A stretch of DNA of 43,527 bases from Chara braunii (taxonomy: Eukaryota; Streptophyta; Charophyceae; Charales; Characeae). A program made the translations under genes and the position numbers. The stretch is taken from positions 61,640 to 105,166 of the forward strand of contig BFEA01001162.1 of NCBI GenBank assembly GCA_003427395.1. The letters are read 5' to 3'. The notes under the pieces are model-generated. The model saw nothing but the letters and a program-made list of their open reading frames with translations. It made no database searches and had not been told where the DNA came from. This document shows, one piece after another, positions 10,081 to 19,203 of this stretch (position 1 is the first letter of the stretch; every line of letters starts with the position of its first letter).

Positions 10081-11213
10081 ACGAGAACCTGCAAGTCATT
10101 AGTTGCATCCTGGAGGGATGGAAAGAAATATTAAGAGAGGCACCGACCTGGAAAACGGGGGAATGGGGGTTCAGAATACAAGAACCGTCCCCATCGACAG
10201 CCTACCAATTCTCCCACAAGCAGCAGGGCTCGCAAACCTTGGCTGTCTTCACAGCCTTTCCAGTCACTCGGGCAGTGTACAACTCCGTGTCCATCCTGAA
10301 CAAGGATGTAGAAAGAGTGGTTCTCGATCTATTCCTCTTCAGGAAAGTAAGAGTTATCGGTTCATGGCCCAAAACAATTTTCAGGCTGGACACAGCAATC
10401 CAGGACCTGGAATTCGACCTGGCGGAATGCGCCTGGACACCAGGAAGGAACAAAATTGTCAAGTCAGATACCCACATACAGGACTACTCGGTCAAACTGG
10501 GCTATAGGCTACTCCTTAAAACCAAGGACCCGGACCCCACACTCAAGAATAGATGGTCCAAACTAATGGGTCAGGACGCCAGCCAGATCCGCACAAATCC
10601 CATGGAAAAATTCAAGTCAATCAGACCAGTAAAAATTAGGACCCTTCAATGGCTAATTGCCGGTGTGGTCTTACCGATTAATCAATGGCTGCACATCCGG
10701 AAACATAAGAACGATCCCAACAGCTCAGATGTATGTACAGTTTGCACGGATAATGAACCAGAAGACATGCTCCACTGTCTAATACGTCGCAGAGAAGCAA
10801 CTGAGTACTGGGCCAGGGCATAGGCCCTCTGGGACTCTCTATTATCGTCTCCCCTCCCCGAACATCCCTTCCAACTTCTCCTATGGACTAACATCCCTAC
10901 CCAGTTAAACAAGACAGAGAAGATCTGGTTTGGAATGATCAGGAAGGTGAAACTATGGACCATCTGGAAGGAAAGATGTGGCAGAACCATTGAGGTTGCA
11001 TCAAACTCAAGGGAAAAATTGTGGGCGGAGACAAATAATTTGATTCAGGCAGAGATTCTATGCAAGTGGCACAAGACAAGACTTCCCATACCAGACGAGG
11101 ATGAGCAACAGCGCACAGCACAGTTAAAGTTTACCAAGACCTGGATGATTGAAGGAAAAGTTGCAGAGATAAAGAACTCTTATGTACGATGGAAGAACTG
11201 GCACAACTCATAA
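9984..11213 (+). pseudogene. LINE A ORF2 C-terminus with zf-RVT-type zinc-binding region
   Basis: One frame runs from 9984 to 11213 with a TAG at 10821-10823 (YWARA-stop-ALWDSLL, probably a former Trp). Key parts are YSVKLGYRLLLKTKDP, RTLQWLIAGVVLPINQWLH, and the zinc-binding motif CTVCTDNEPEDMLHCLIRRR (C-x2-C then H-C) typical of zf-RVT in plant L1 elements. The tail is IRKVKLWTIWKERC, a standard LINE C-terminal block. The true reading frame joins the upstream connection region near 10080 by a shift. A second copy of this region lies at 11611-12617. Confidence 0.82.
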
Positions 11214-11610
11214 GGCTCTAGGAGAGGACCAAGATACCTCACGACCAACGGAGTAGCTCCGACACAGACAACCGTGTCTTATACTGAGCAGCAAGGGTAT
11301 CAGGCGTGAACTTTGGAGCGGAAGGAGACTCAGATTTGTGGATGGAGGCAGATCCTACCACTTTCTCTTGTTTGAATAGGTCTATTTGACAGGCCCAAAA
11401 AGGGAACCTGAGAGGAGCAAGTTGTTAGGGCAAGCTGACAGTCAATCCTCCCTCAAGGGAGCAATCAATGCTGGTCAGGGGTCCTTCAGCCATATGGAAG
11501 GAAGTGTGAGTGTGTTTTCTCGTATTGTATTCAATCTTTTCAATCTTGACTTGCCGGGGTAAAAGGAACCGGACTGACGCTCCCCAGAATGGAAAAGGAG
11601 CCAGTCCCCG
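11214..11610 (+). other. LINE A 3' UTR
   Basis: Follows the ORF2 stop at 11211-11213. The distal part (about 11425-11610) is the tail shared with 309-500, 13205-13540 and, inverted, 16590-16790. There is no long poly(A) at the end; the next LINE fragment starts almost directly after GGAGCCAGTCCCC. Confidence 0.8.
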
Positions 11611-12617
11611 ATCCCCTTCTATACTGAATCAAGACCCGAAAAATGTTACTCTAAATGGTATGCCTTACGTAAAATCAGAGTGATGGGGCTATGGCCAAAG
11701 GCGATATTTCAAATTAAGACTGCCATCCAGGACTTGGAGTTTGACCCAGCTGAACGGGTCTGGCAACTGAAAAAAGGTTACCATATAAGGAAGAACCTCA
11801 TCGTACCAATATCAGAATACACAGTCAAATTAGGCTATGAGATGTTGCTGAAGACACAAGACCCAGAACCGACGATTAGACGCAGATGGACAAGATTGTT
11901 AGGGGAAGAAGCGACCGAATTTCCGAAATAACTTGGAAAAAGCACAAAACAATACGCCCAGTCAAGGGGGGAGGGGGGGGGGGNGGGGGAAGAAAAAGGT
12001 GCCAAACAATACGCCCAACCAAGATGAGAAGTCTCCAGTGGCTCATCACATATGTAGCCCTACCAGTCAACTACTGGCTGCCTATCAAAAAAAGCAACAA
12101 AGACCCTAACAGCTCGGATATATGCCCGGTAGTTTGCACAGAACAAGAACAAGAGGACATAATGCACTGTCTAATCAGGTGTAAAGAAGCAACAGAACTA
12201 TGGGCAAGGGCCTCTGATTTATGGGGACCACCTCTTTTCCTCCTCGTTCCCGGAAGACCCCATTCAACTCCTCCTATGGACTAACATCCCTTCCCGTTTG
12301 ACCAAGCAAGACAAAACTCTGGTTTGGACTGATTCGTAAAGCCACTCTATGGGAAATCTGGAAGGAGAGATGCAGCAGCACTCTGGACAAGACAAAGAAC
12401 GCACTTGATAAAGTCTGGGCTGCTACAAATGCCATGATGGAAGCAGAGATTCTCTGCAAAATGGAGGGTTAAGGAGACTGTTCAGAGCTATCCAGACGCA
12501 GGTCAGTTACACCCGACAAAGTTAGAAGAATCTGGCTAGCACAGGGCAAGCTGGCAGATGCTAATGACATGCGGCTGAGATTCAAAGACTGGTACAATTC
12601 ACAGATTCCACTATGAG
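11611..12617 (+). pseudogene. Second LINE A copy, 5'-truncated ORF2 C-terminus
   Basis: This is homologous to 10330-11213 of the first copy: MGLWPKAIFQIKTAIQDLEF against GSWPKTIFRLDTAIQDLEFD, YTVKLGYEMLLKTQDPEP, RSLQWLITYVALPVNYWLP, then CTEQEQEDIMHCLIRCKE (zf-RVT). The C-terminal block (LWEIWKERC) and RLRFKDWYNSQ follow. A G-run with one undetermined base near 11966-11987 disrupts the frame and duplicates a short piece (CAATACGCCCA before and after it). Its 3' tail appears to be at 13205-13540, after about 590 bases that include foreign sequence. Confidence 0.8.
11966..11998. repeat. G-run with short flanking duplication
   Basis: A G-rich run of about 20 bases containing one N, followed by an A-rich bit. 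The words AAACAATACGCCC occur on both sides (11945 and 12004). It is either a small local duplication or an assembly or polishing artefact. Confidence 0.5.
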
Positions 12618-13204
12618 GGCCAACACCTAAGTAGCATTCAGGAGGTTGTGTGTTTGATTCCATTCGACTCCCACGAAACCCTTGCAGCACACCTTGGGAT
12701 CACCAGCTGAGATAAGTGGTTGCCCCCCCCTGGTTGACCTTGGCAGGACAGGTGACACTGTCATCTTGCAACAGGGTTCACACACCTGGGTACTACTCCC
12801 CGCACAGAGTAGAGCGGGATTTAACCTGGCGGGACTTGGCTCAACCATGCGGGGGCTTGGGGAGCTGGGAACGCATAACGTTCAGCGTCCATTCTGGATA
12901 TGAAAAGCATTACTTCGGAGTTCCTGGGTAGCTAGTGTGAGGCCGTCTGTTACCGAGAGGAGAATATGTAGAATATAAGAAGCTGTCCCCCGTATGAAGT
13001 GCAGACAACCTTTATTCGTAAAAAACAAAAGGAGAGACTCCATTATGGAGACAGGACTGCCAGACAGGGAGGGCCTCACAGCCCAGCAAGGCCGTGACTC
13101 ATGACGATCTGATGGAAGGAAGTTTGCCTTCTTATGATTCTTCACGTGAATTGCCAGAACCGACAGGCCTACGCAAGGGACGTGAGAGGAATACATTAGA
13201 AGGA
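12618..13204. other. Sequence inserted between LINE copy 2 body and its tail; weak tRNA-like motif
   Basis: In the longer copy only about 210 bases separate the ORF2 stop from the conserved tail; here there are about 590. The extra DNA begins near the phrase GTGTGTTTGATTCC, which resembles a pol III B box, and also contains GGTTGACCTTGGCAGGACAG and CTGGCGGGACTTGGC. A tRNA-derived SINE is possible, but no A box, poly(A) or target duplication is clear. The rest shows nothing recognisable. Confidence 0.3.
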
Positions 13205-13329
13205 GATGCTGAGAGTCAATCCTTCTGTGACAGGGAGCAATCAAAGCTGGTCAGGGATCTTTCAGCCGAACGGAAGGATGCATGAGTGTGTATATGATGT
13301 ATCTGAATTCGTTGGCTTGCAAGGGGAAT

Positions 13330-13345
13330 AGGAACCGGACTGGCG
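13330..13345 (+). repeat. Target-site duplication, left copy
   Basis: The 16-mer AGGAACCGGACTGGCG occurs here and again, identically, at 13434-13449, immediately flanking the U6-derived insert and its A tail. In the other LINE tails the corresponding word occurs once, so it is a real duplication made by insertion. Confidence 0.92.
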
Positions 13346-13365
13346 TTGTCCTTCGGGACGTCCGT

Positions 13366-13397
<32 letters not shown>

Positions 13398-13433
13398 GGC
13401 CCCTGGGCAAGGATGACACACATAAAAAAAAAA
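13346..13433 (+). pseudogene. U6 snRNA retrocopy, 3'-truncated, A-tailed
   Basis: Starting at GTCCTTCGGGACGTCC (13348) it follows plant U6 snRNA closely: the 5' stem-loop, AAAATTGGAACGATACAGAG, AAGATTAGCATGGCCCCTG and GCAAGGATGACACACATAAA. It stops at the CATAAA of U6, about 25 bases short of the RNA's normal end, and continues as a run of A. It is flanked by a perfect 16-bp target duplication. No upstream plant U6 promoter (USE, TATA) is possible because the flank is LINE tail. It was therefore made by reverse transcription of a truncated or internally primed U6 RNA by LINE machinery. It is not expected to be expressed. Confidence 0.93.
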
Positions 13434-13449
13434 AGGAACCGGACTGGCG
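13434..13449 (+). repeat. Target-site duplication, right copy
   Basis: Identical to 13330-13345. It directly follows the A run of the U6 copy and restores the LINE tail (GCTCCCC follows). Confidence 0.92.
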
Positions 13450-13551
13450 CTCCCCGAAATGGATATGGACTATTATGGAGCCAGAACCTCTGTCTTTTTT
13501 TCGCTTTTTTTTTTCAAAGAAAGAAAGGAGCTCGGTCCAGTAGGTGTAGAC

Positions 13552-14474
13552 TACTGATCCATGCTTTAGGGCTTGAGGCCCTGCAGCGCACGCACAGCCT
13601 CAAACTGGCACCTTCAGCTACAGGAACCAAGTCTCTTAACCACTACAGCCCCGAAATGGTGTTGTACCGGTTCTGATATCCACCCGTACCCTGCAGCCTG
13701 TAGTGTCCAACACACACACAACACCACACAGACACAGCAATCCATGCACACACAGTTCCAACGGCGCGCGACCCATCACCACTACTTAACCTGGTCATAT
13801 GCACAGGCCATCTTCCCGCGGGTTCCACGGGCCCCTTCACAGTAGATTACTCATCCGTGCTTCAGGGCTTCAGGCCCCGCTCCGCATGCACGGCCTCGAA
13901 CCGGCACCCTCAGCCACAGGAACCAAGTCTCTTAACCACTACAGCCCTGATCTGCTGTTTGAAGTCGAATTACCGGTCCTGATATCCACCCCACCCCTGC
14001 AGGGCTGTAAAGTCCAACGCACACACACCACACACAACACCACACAGACACGGCAATCCACGCACCATCAGTTCCAACAGCATGCGACCCACCACCGCTA
14101 CTTAACCCAGTCACACGCACGGGCCATCTTCCCAGGGGTTCCACGGGCGCCTCCACAGTAGATTACTGATCCATGCTTTAGGGCTCCAGGCCCTGCCGTG
14201 CAACCACGGCCTCGAACCCCCACAGGAACCAAGTCTTTTAACCACTGCAGCCCCGATGCGGTGTTCAAAGTGGAATCGTACCAGTCGTGATACCACCCCA
14301 CCCCCGCAGGGCTGTAGTCTCCAACGCACACACACCACACCAACACCACACAGACACGGCAATCCACGTACACTCAGCTCCAACGGCACACAACCCACCA
14401 CCGCTACCTAACCCGGTCACACTCACAGGCAATCTTCCCTCGGCTTCCACGGGCACCTTCACAGTGGATTTGTC
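13552..14474 (-). repeat. Three tandem ~300-bp units with tRNA-like boxes
   Basis: Units start at about 13552, 13848 and 14164 (spacing 296 and 316) with TACTGATCC/TACTCATCC and end with TTCCACGGGC-CCTTCAC. On the minus strand each contains GGCTGTAGTGGTTAAGAG (A-box-like) and, in the first two, a B-box-like GGTTCGAGGCC or variant after 30-35 bases. The third has lost a few bases around the B box. Each unit also has an ACACACACC-rich stretch. This is consistent with a tRNA-derived SINE head that became a tandem (satellite-like) repeat. No long poly(A) separates the units, which favours tandem duplication over repeated insertion. Confidence 0.65.
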
Positions 14475-15303
14475 TAGGACTTGAAATGGAGTCAGTTCGT
14501 AGAGTTTGAGGTTTTTGACCTGTTGGTCTGCAGTGGGTGAAACGCTGCTTGGAGTTGTTATTGGCGTTGCCAGGCTTCTGGAGCAGCGCCATAGCTGGAG
14601 GCAACTGCGAGCGTTTCAGAGTGCTGCACTGAAACATGTACTTCTAGCGCTGAGCCAGGCGACTACATATCTGTGCTGTTGGGGTTAGGCGCTGCCATAC
14701 CTTCTTCTTCTTGGCAGCAGTGTTCTTAAGCTGGAGGTTACTCCTCCTCCCTGGAACTGGCACGGTCCATTCTGGGTGGTTTGTGGACTGGCGCTGATAC
14801 TGAGTGATTTCTGAGTGGCGCTTGGGCAGACAAGGTTAGGAGTGTGGAGCTGGTGGTCTGCAGGCTCTGCGAGTTGGGCGCTGGCTTACGGGATGAGCGC
14901 CATAGCCGGGTTCTGAGAGGAGGAGGTTGGTGGAAGGGGGACAACTCCAGGAGGCTTGAGGAAGCCATGTTGGAGTTTCTGTGAGGTTGCTTATGCTTGG
15001 TTGAGATTCTTGGGTCCTTTTGGTAGCTGATTGAACTGGAGAGAAAGAGGGACTCTGAATAGTTACCAACTTACAATTCAATTCTATTTGAGTTTTGTGC
15101 TTGCACTGTCCATCTGCAGTCCGGTTCAGTGTGGATTTTCCTCTCGAAATCTCCTTTGTCATCTCGCATGTGTACGGGAACTTGCTGATTCTCTGTTGGG
15201 TGGAATGTGAATCAGTGACATAACAATGCCCCCCAAACACAGTAGCGAGGCGCAGCCACGCCCTTCAGCCCTTAGCTCCATCCAATAGAGATTGGCGGAA
15301 CAT
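14475..15303. other. Non-genic stretch with recurring GGCGCT/AGCGCC words
   Basis: No coding region is supported. GCGCCATAGC occurs at about 14586 and 14893, and GGCGCT variants recur through 14540-14900, echoing 840 and 17380-17760. The 3' part (15000-15240) is plain sequence with no recognised feature. Confidence 0.35.
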
Positions 15304-15374
15304 TGGCAGGAGTAGGATTTGAACCTACAACATTCAGATTACGAGCCTGACGAGTTACCAATTACTTTGTCCCA
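15304..15374 (-). pseudogene. Initiator-type (fMet) organellar tRNA copy with broken acceptor
   Basis: Read on the minus strand, AAAGTAATTGGTAACTCG, then TCAGGCTCGTAATCTGA and GTAGGTTCAAATCCTAC, form the D arm, a pairing anticodon stem with a 7-base loop, and a perfect T arm. The pattern matches bacterial-type initiator tRNA, as encoded in plant mitochondria. The anticodon bases read CGT (plus-strand 15341-15343) where fMet has CAT, a single change. The 3' acceptor strand TCCTGCC has no good partner at the 5' end, so the cloverleaf is incomplete. It is best read as an organelle-derived fragment that has mutated in the nucleus rather than a working tRNA-Thr(CGT). Confidence 0.6.
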
Positions 15375-15515
15375 TGCACATTGTATTAGTACAGAACCCT
15401 CATTCTTTTCTTTGTACAAGAAATTGAGCGATCGACATCTACAACACATTTCAGAACAAAAGCACAGCAAACAGTGTACTCAACGAGCTACTACCAGTGT
15501 TTGTCCATACATGTG

Positions 15516-15518
<3 letters not shown>

Positions 15519-15599
<81 letters not shown>
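15519..15599. repeat. (GT)n(GA)n(GT)n(GA)n compound microsatellite at gap edge
   Basis: Alternating GT and GA dinucleotide runs lead directly into the gap; the repeat probably caused the assembly break. Confidence 0.95.
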
Positions 15600-15913
15600 N
15601 NNNNNNNNNNNNNNNNNNNNNNNNNNNNNNNNNNNNNNNNNNNNNNNNNNNNNNNNNNNNNNNNNNNNNNNNNNNNNNNNNNNNNNNNNNNNNNNNNNNN
15701 NNNNNNNNNNNNNNNNNNNNNNNNNNNNNNNNNNNNNNNNNNNNNNNNNNNNNNNNNNNNNNNNNNNNNNNNNNNNNNNNNNNNNNNNNNNNNNNNNNNN
15801 NNNNNNNNNNNNNNNNNNNNNNNNNNNNNNNNNNNNNNNNNNNNNNNNNNNNNNNNNNNNNNNNNNNNNNNNNNNNNNNNNNNNNNNNNNNNNNNNNNNN
15901 NNNNNNNNNNNNN
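15600..15913. other. Assembly gap (314 N)
   Basis: Undetermined bases. Sequence resumes with a G run at 15914. Confidence 1.
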
Positions 15914-16052
15914 GGGGGGGAGGAAGGTCATGAGAGAATGACAGAGAGATTCACGTTACGAGGAGTCAAGCCACTCAAAAAACACCCGTCATTGCAGCAC
16001 AACATTGAATGGAAGTGAAAAGGATATACTTCAGGCTTCCAGGTACCCTCAC

Positions 16053-16174
16053 CAGTCAACTGCCTGTCCATGACCTTGGCCATTGATCATCTCAGGAGCC
16101 ATAAACTCAGGACTCCCACATACTGTGTACGTCCTTCCATCCACCAGCCTCTTAGAGAAGGGGAAGTCCAGCAA
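16053..16174 (-). pseudogene. Isolated exon of a PKA/PKG-type (AGC) protein kinase
   Basis: On the minus strand a 122-bp block encodes about 40 residues: [20 protein letters not shown], then [20 protein letters not shown] and the start of a Trp codon. These are the activation segment and APE motif of cAMP/cGMP-dependent kinases. It is bounded by a good acceptor (ATACCCAG at 16175-16182) and a donor (GTGAGG from 16052 downwards), exactly where the reading frame needs them. The metal-binding DFG is DFP, the usual Ala of FAKR is Ser, and GTPE is GSPE, so the encoded kinase would be inactive. No neighbouring exon was found within about 130 bases downstream (before the gap) or 1 kb upstream, so it is a decayed copy, a captured exon, or part of a gene with large introns. 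Confidence 0.72.
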
Positions 16175-16544
16175 CTGGGTATTGAGTGCATGCACAAAAG
16201 GAACCACCAAAGCTCTCAGATCATATCATTGCCCGTGTCTCCAGCAATTCCAAGGCATTCAATATCACAAACAACAATCAACGAAGGCAGACACAACACA
16301 CTTGACCTTCTGACTAGCTGATGAAGCACTCTATGCCTTTTTTATGGAGTTGTGTATAGCAAACATGACAACACACACAAAAGTTGTAGCATGCCTTGGG
16401 ACTTCTACACGACCATGGTCCCAAGGCCCCCAGGCCGTGCGACTCGTCTTTTGGACAGCCTAAGAGCCGCCGTACAGTGTTTGGGCCATGGGTGGTTTTC
16501 TTGGGGGCCTAGAGGCTATTTTTGACTTTTCTGTTCTTTTGTCG
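16175..16544. other. Possible intron of the kinase fragment; otherwise nothing
   Basis: On the minus strand this lies upstream of the splice acceptor, so it would be intronic if the exon belongs to a gene. The part next to the acceptor is moderately pyrimidine-rich. No other exon or repeat was recognised. Confidence 0.4.
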
Positions 16545-16545
16545 G

Positions 16546-16578
<33 letters not shown>

Positions 16579-16790
16579 TGAAAACAGAACCTCGTGGTTC
16601 TGGGTCCTACCATTCTGGGGAGCAACAGTCCGGTTCCTATTCCCCCGGCAAGTCTATGGTGAATACAATAAGGATACACATACGCTCCTCCCCATTATGG
16701 CTGGGAGGCCCAAGTGGACGGCATTGATTACTTCCTTTTGGAAGGATGTACCACCCCTCACCCCTNCCTAAGTTAGCCTGCTTGACTTAG
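16545..16790 (-). mobile_element. LINE family A 3' tail, inverted copy
   Basis: A T run at 16546-16571 is the poly(A) end on the minus strand. Then, read in reverse, come GCTCCCCAGAATGG, AGGAACCGGACTGTT and GACTTGCCGGGGGAATAGG-like words, then CTTCCAAAAGGAAG and AGTAATCAATGC. These match the tails at 309-500, 11425-11610 and 13205-13540. It is a short 5'-truncated insertion of the usual LINE kind. Confidence 0.8.
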
Positions 16791-16874
16791 ATCCTGACTC
16801 TATAGGTCTGCTGGCTTCTGCTACTTCTGTTTGTGATTTGTGGCGTATCTGTGTAGGTCTTGACTAGCGTACTC

Positions 16875-17018
16875 CTCTCAGCTACTCGGCTGCCGGATCA
16901 GATTTAACTGCTGAAGTTGCTGGCCAGACTCATTAACTGTCGATTTTGCTCTCAGCTACTCGGCTGCCAGATCAGATTTAACTGCTGAAGTTGCTGGCCA
17001 GACTCATTAACTGTCGAT
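16875..17018. repeat. 74-bp tandem duplication
   Basis: CTCTCAGCTACTCGGCTGCC begins at 16875 and again at 16949 (one difference), and the copies remain nearly identical through CTGTCGAT at 16944 and 17018. Confidence 0.92.
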
Positions 17019-17063
17019 CCTGGCCAATTTTGAAGTCCACAATCATCAGAAAGTACAATGTTG

Positions 17064-17135
17064 TCCAATTGCGAAAAGAAATGAATGAACTTGAGCCCAA
17101 TGCCGTCCAATTGCAAAAGAAATGAAAGAACTTGA
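17064..17135. repeat. ~40-bp tandem duplication
   Basis: GTCCAATTGCGAAAAGAAAT with GAACTTGAG recurs as GTCCAATTGCAAAAGAAATG with GAACTTGAG, starting about 41 bases apart. A GAAGAAGAA run follows. Confidence 0.85.
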
Positions 17136-18436
17136 GAGGAGAGAGAGGGAAAGAAGAAGAAGAAGAAGTAAGAAAGAAGAAAGAGATGATGTACTCCAGC
17201 ATAGACCAAAGACAACACTCTTCTTCTTCGCTCAACAACCTCCTCCTCTTTATCTCCTCCTCTCTTATTCAAACAATAAATAAACAATAATAATGTTGAA
17301 CAGCTGAACCAGAATCAATGTCCGAATCCCACTTCTACTGCAGGCACAAGATGAGGTCCACCATAGCCATGGCAGCCCTTCTTCTTCTCCACATACAGGC
17401 CGAGGCTATGGCGGACAACTGAGGCTTCAACCTCCGGTACCAAAGACAACCCCCAAGCAGCTATACCGCTGCCCACTTCAAGGTCATCACCCAGCAGCTA
17501 TGCCGCTGCCCACTCAGCCGCCATGCCTGACTCTGTCCGAGCTTCCTTGATGCGGCACTACCCCCACCGGGGCCTTCCTGATGCAGCGCCTAGCAAGGAG
17601 ATGAAGATGGTGTCCACCATAGCCAGTAAGTACCTCGCCACTCTCCTCCTTGGTCCCCTTCTCCCTCCTCCTCCTACCGGTAGAGCTCCACCATAGCCAA
17701 GGTGGAAGCTCCCGGCTTCTTCCTCCCAGCAGCGCTGTAGTGCCCAGCGCTACACCACCTAGCGCTCCAGCAGCGTGACGCCCAACTCGCACACTGAAGA
17801 ATGAGGCCGGGCTCTTTGCCCTGCCTCTTGATATAGCGNCCTACTTGCCTCCTGGGCGGTGACTTCCAGGCCGCTCGGCCTCTCCAAGCAACCGGTACCT
17901 CCTCCGTTTCGGAGGGAAACATCATTGCAGACCCTGATATTACCCGTACAGGCTCTAGACTCAGACTGGTTGGACTGGTACCGGCCTAGACCTACCCTAC
18001 CGCTACAGGACTTTAAAAATGCCAACTTTGTCTTTTTCTGCTCGGCCTCCAGTACCCCCTCACGCCAACTGCAGTGGGGTGCAGTATCGGCCTACCGGCC
18101 TACTTGAGTGTTTTTCCGCTACCCCAAGGGCCTCAGGGCCGCTAGCTTCGCCACTTGAGTGTTTTTCCCTGCTACAACCCTCAATGCCACGGCCATAGGT
18201 AAGTACCGGCCCTATGGGCCTACCAAACAAGCAAGTACCCTTGTGGGTCACACACACACTCATACCGACAAGCACTCAGTCAGGCACGCAGGTCACAAGC
18301 ACGCACACACAGACAGACTTAGAAAACACAGCAGAATGCGGGAGTCTCAGCAAGGCATCCATTCCATCGGCAGAACTTCAGAAATCAGCAGTGTTCTCAG
18401 TCTGTGTTTTGACGGGTCATTACAGTAGATAAAACC
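17136..18436. other. Non-genic stretch with recurring CCACCATAGCC phrase
   Basis: No gene is supported. CCACCATAGCC occurs near 17357, 17613 and 17689, each beside a pyrimidine-rich block or GCTGCCC, and AGCAGCTATRCCGCTGCCCAC occurs twice (17457 and 17490). From 18240 to 18320 there are ACACAC-type and ACAAGCACNC-type short repeats. These look like decayed low-copy repeats. Confidence 0.4.
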
Positions 18437-18719
18437 TTAGGGGTTCTGGCCTTGATAATGTTATGATGTTTTCTGTAAATCTGAAGTTGTAGATAGCTTC
18501 TAAGGCTTATGCCTTACAGGCTAAACCCTAACCCCTGACTCTCTCTCTATCTCTATCCATGTTCCTGGATTTTTTCTAGTGCTGGAACTGTTGATGCGTC
18601 GTCCTATGGTGAAAATTTGTATGGGCCGTGCTCTGTGGGGCTGTATTTGCTGTGTTCTTTACTAAGACCCTAAACCCTAGCTCCCCTCCCCACCCTTATA
18701 GGTCGTATATGTTCTTGTT

Positions 18720-18902
18720 GGTATAGCCATTTAGAAGTCCTACGGGGGATAGAGTGGTGCTCTGGTGGTTCTTTTTGTTAGTCCTGGTAGATGGGAGCGT
18801 TATTCTGTGTTCCGTTGGTGGGGTTGACCTGATTGTTGCCTCTTATGGCCCTAGGTATAGCCATTTAGAAATCCTACGGGGGATAGAGTGGTGTTCTGGT
18901 GG
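18720..18902. repeat. Direct repeat of 49 bp in LINE B 3' region
   Basis: GGTATAGCCATTTAGAAGTC at 18720 recurs at 18854 with one change; both copies continue CCTACGGGGGATAGAGTGG and CTCTGGTGG. The offset is 134 bases. Confidence 0.92.
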
Positions 18903-19203
18903 CTATCTTTTCCCGCCGCCATAGGGTTTGCCCCTTGATGCTTGGCTCTAATGTGTTTGAGACTGCTTCTGTTCTCTTCTATTTCAGTAGTCTTTGGGGC
19001 TAGCTAGCTGTGGGTCCTATTGTTGGGAGGCCTTAATATTCTTTTTTGCTTCCTTAAGCCCATGATTTTGTTCTCTTTCTTCCTATTTTTTGCCTGTTAT
19101 AGTAGTTGGTCGTTCCCTATTTTGATTTCTGGTTGTCGTACTAGTTTCTTTTCTATTTTTCCTGTTGTAAGAAATGGGTTCCTATCTTGTGTTTCTGTTG
19201 TGA

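Larger units (their letters stand above)
4334..11610 (+). mobile_element. LINE family A, long L1-like non-LTR retrotransposon copy
   Basis: Order on the plus strand: ORF1 with DUF4283-like region and CCHC zinc knuckle (4334-5725), a middle acidic ORF (6051-6788), then ORF2 with AP-type endonuclease (6827-7660), reverse transcriptase (8290-9261), thumb and connection (9234-10080), and zf-RVT C-terminus (10080-11213). A 3' UTR follows, ending with the tail shared by four copies. This is the layout of plant L1-type elements, with one extra ORF between ORF1 and the endonuclease. All frames carry stops or shifts, so the copy is dead. The 5' end abuts the T-run and lacks a recognisable 5' UTR, so it is probably slightly truncated. 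Confidence 0.88.
13205..13545 (+). mobile_element. LINE A 3' tail of copy 2, split by a U6 insertion
   Basis: The tail landmarks (GAGAGTCAATCC, GGGAGCAATCAA, CTTTCAGCCGAACGGAAGGA, AGGAACCGGACTGGCG) run to 13345, are interrupted by 88 bases of U6-derived sequence, then resume at 13434-13449 with the duplicated target and continue GCTCCCCGAAATGG. It ends in CTCTGTC and T-rich sequence at about 13497-13515. Confidence 0.85.

Noticed and set aside
12618-12960. tRNA-derived SINE
   Set aside because: Only a B-box-like word; no A box, tail or duplication found, so kept as a weak note.
15304-15374. Functional tRNA-Thr(CGT)
   Set aside because: D and T arms match initiator tRNA and the acceptor stem does not pair; a mutated fMet-type copy is the simpler reading.
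15319-16018. Frames crossing the first gap
   Set aside because: Made of microsatellite plus undetermined bases; no protein evidence.
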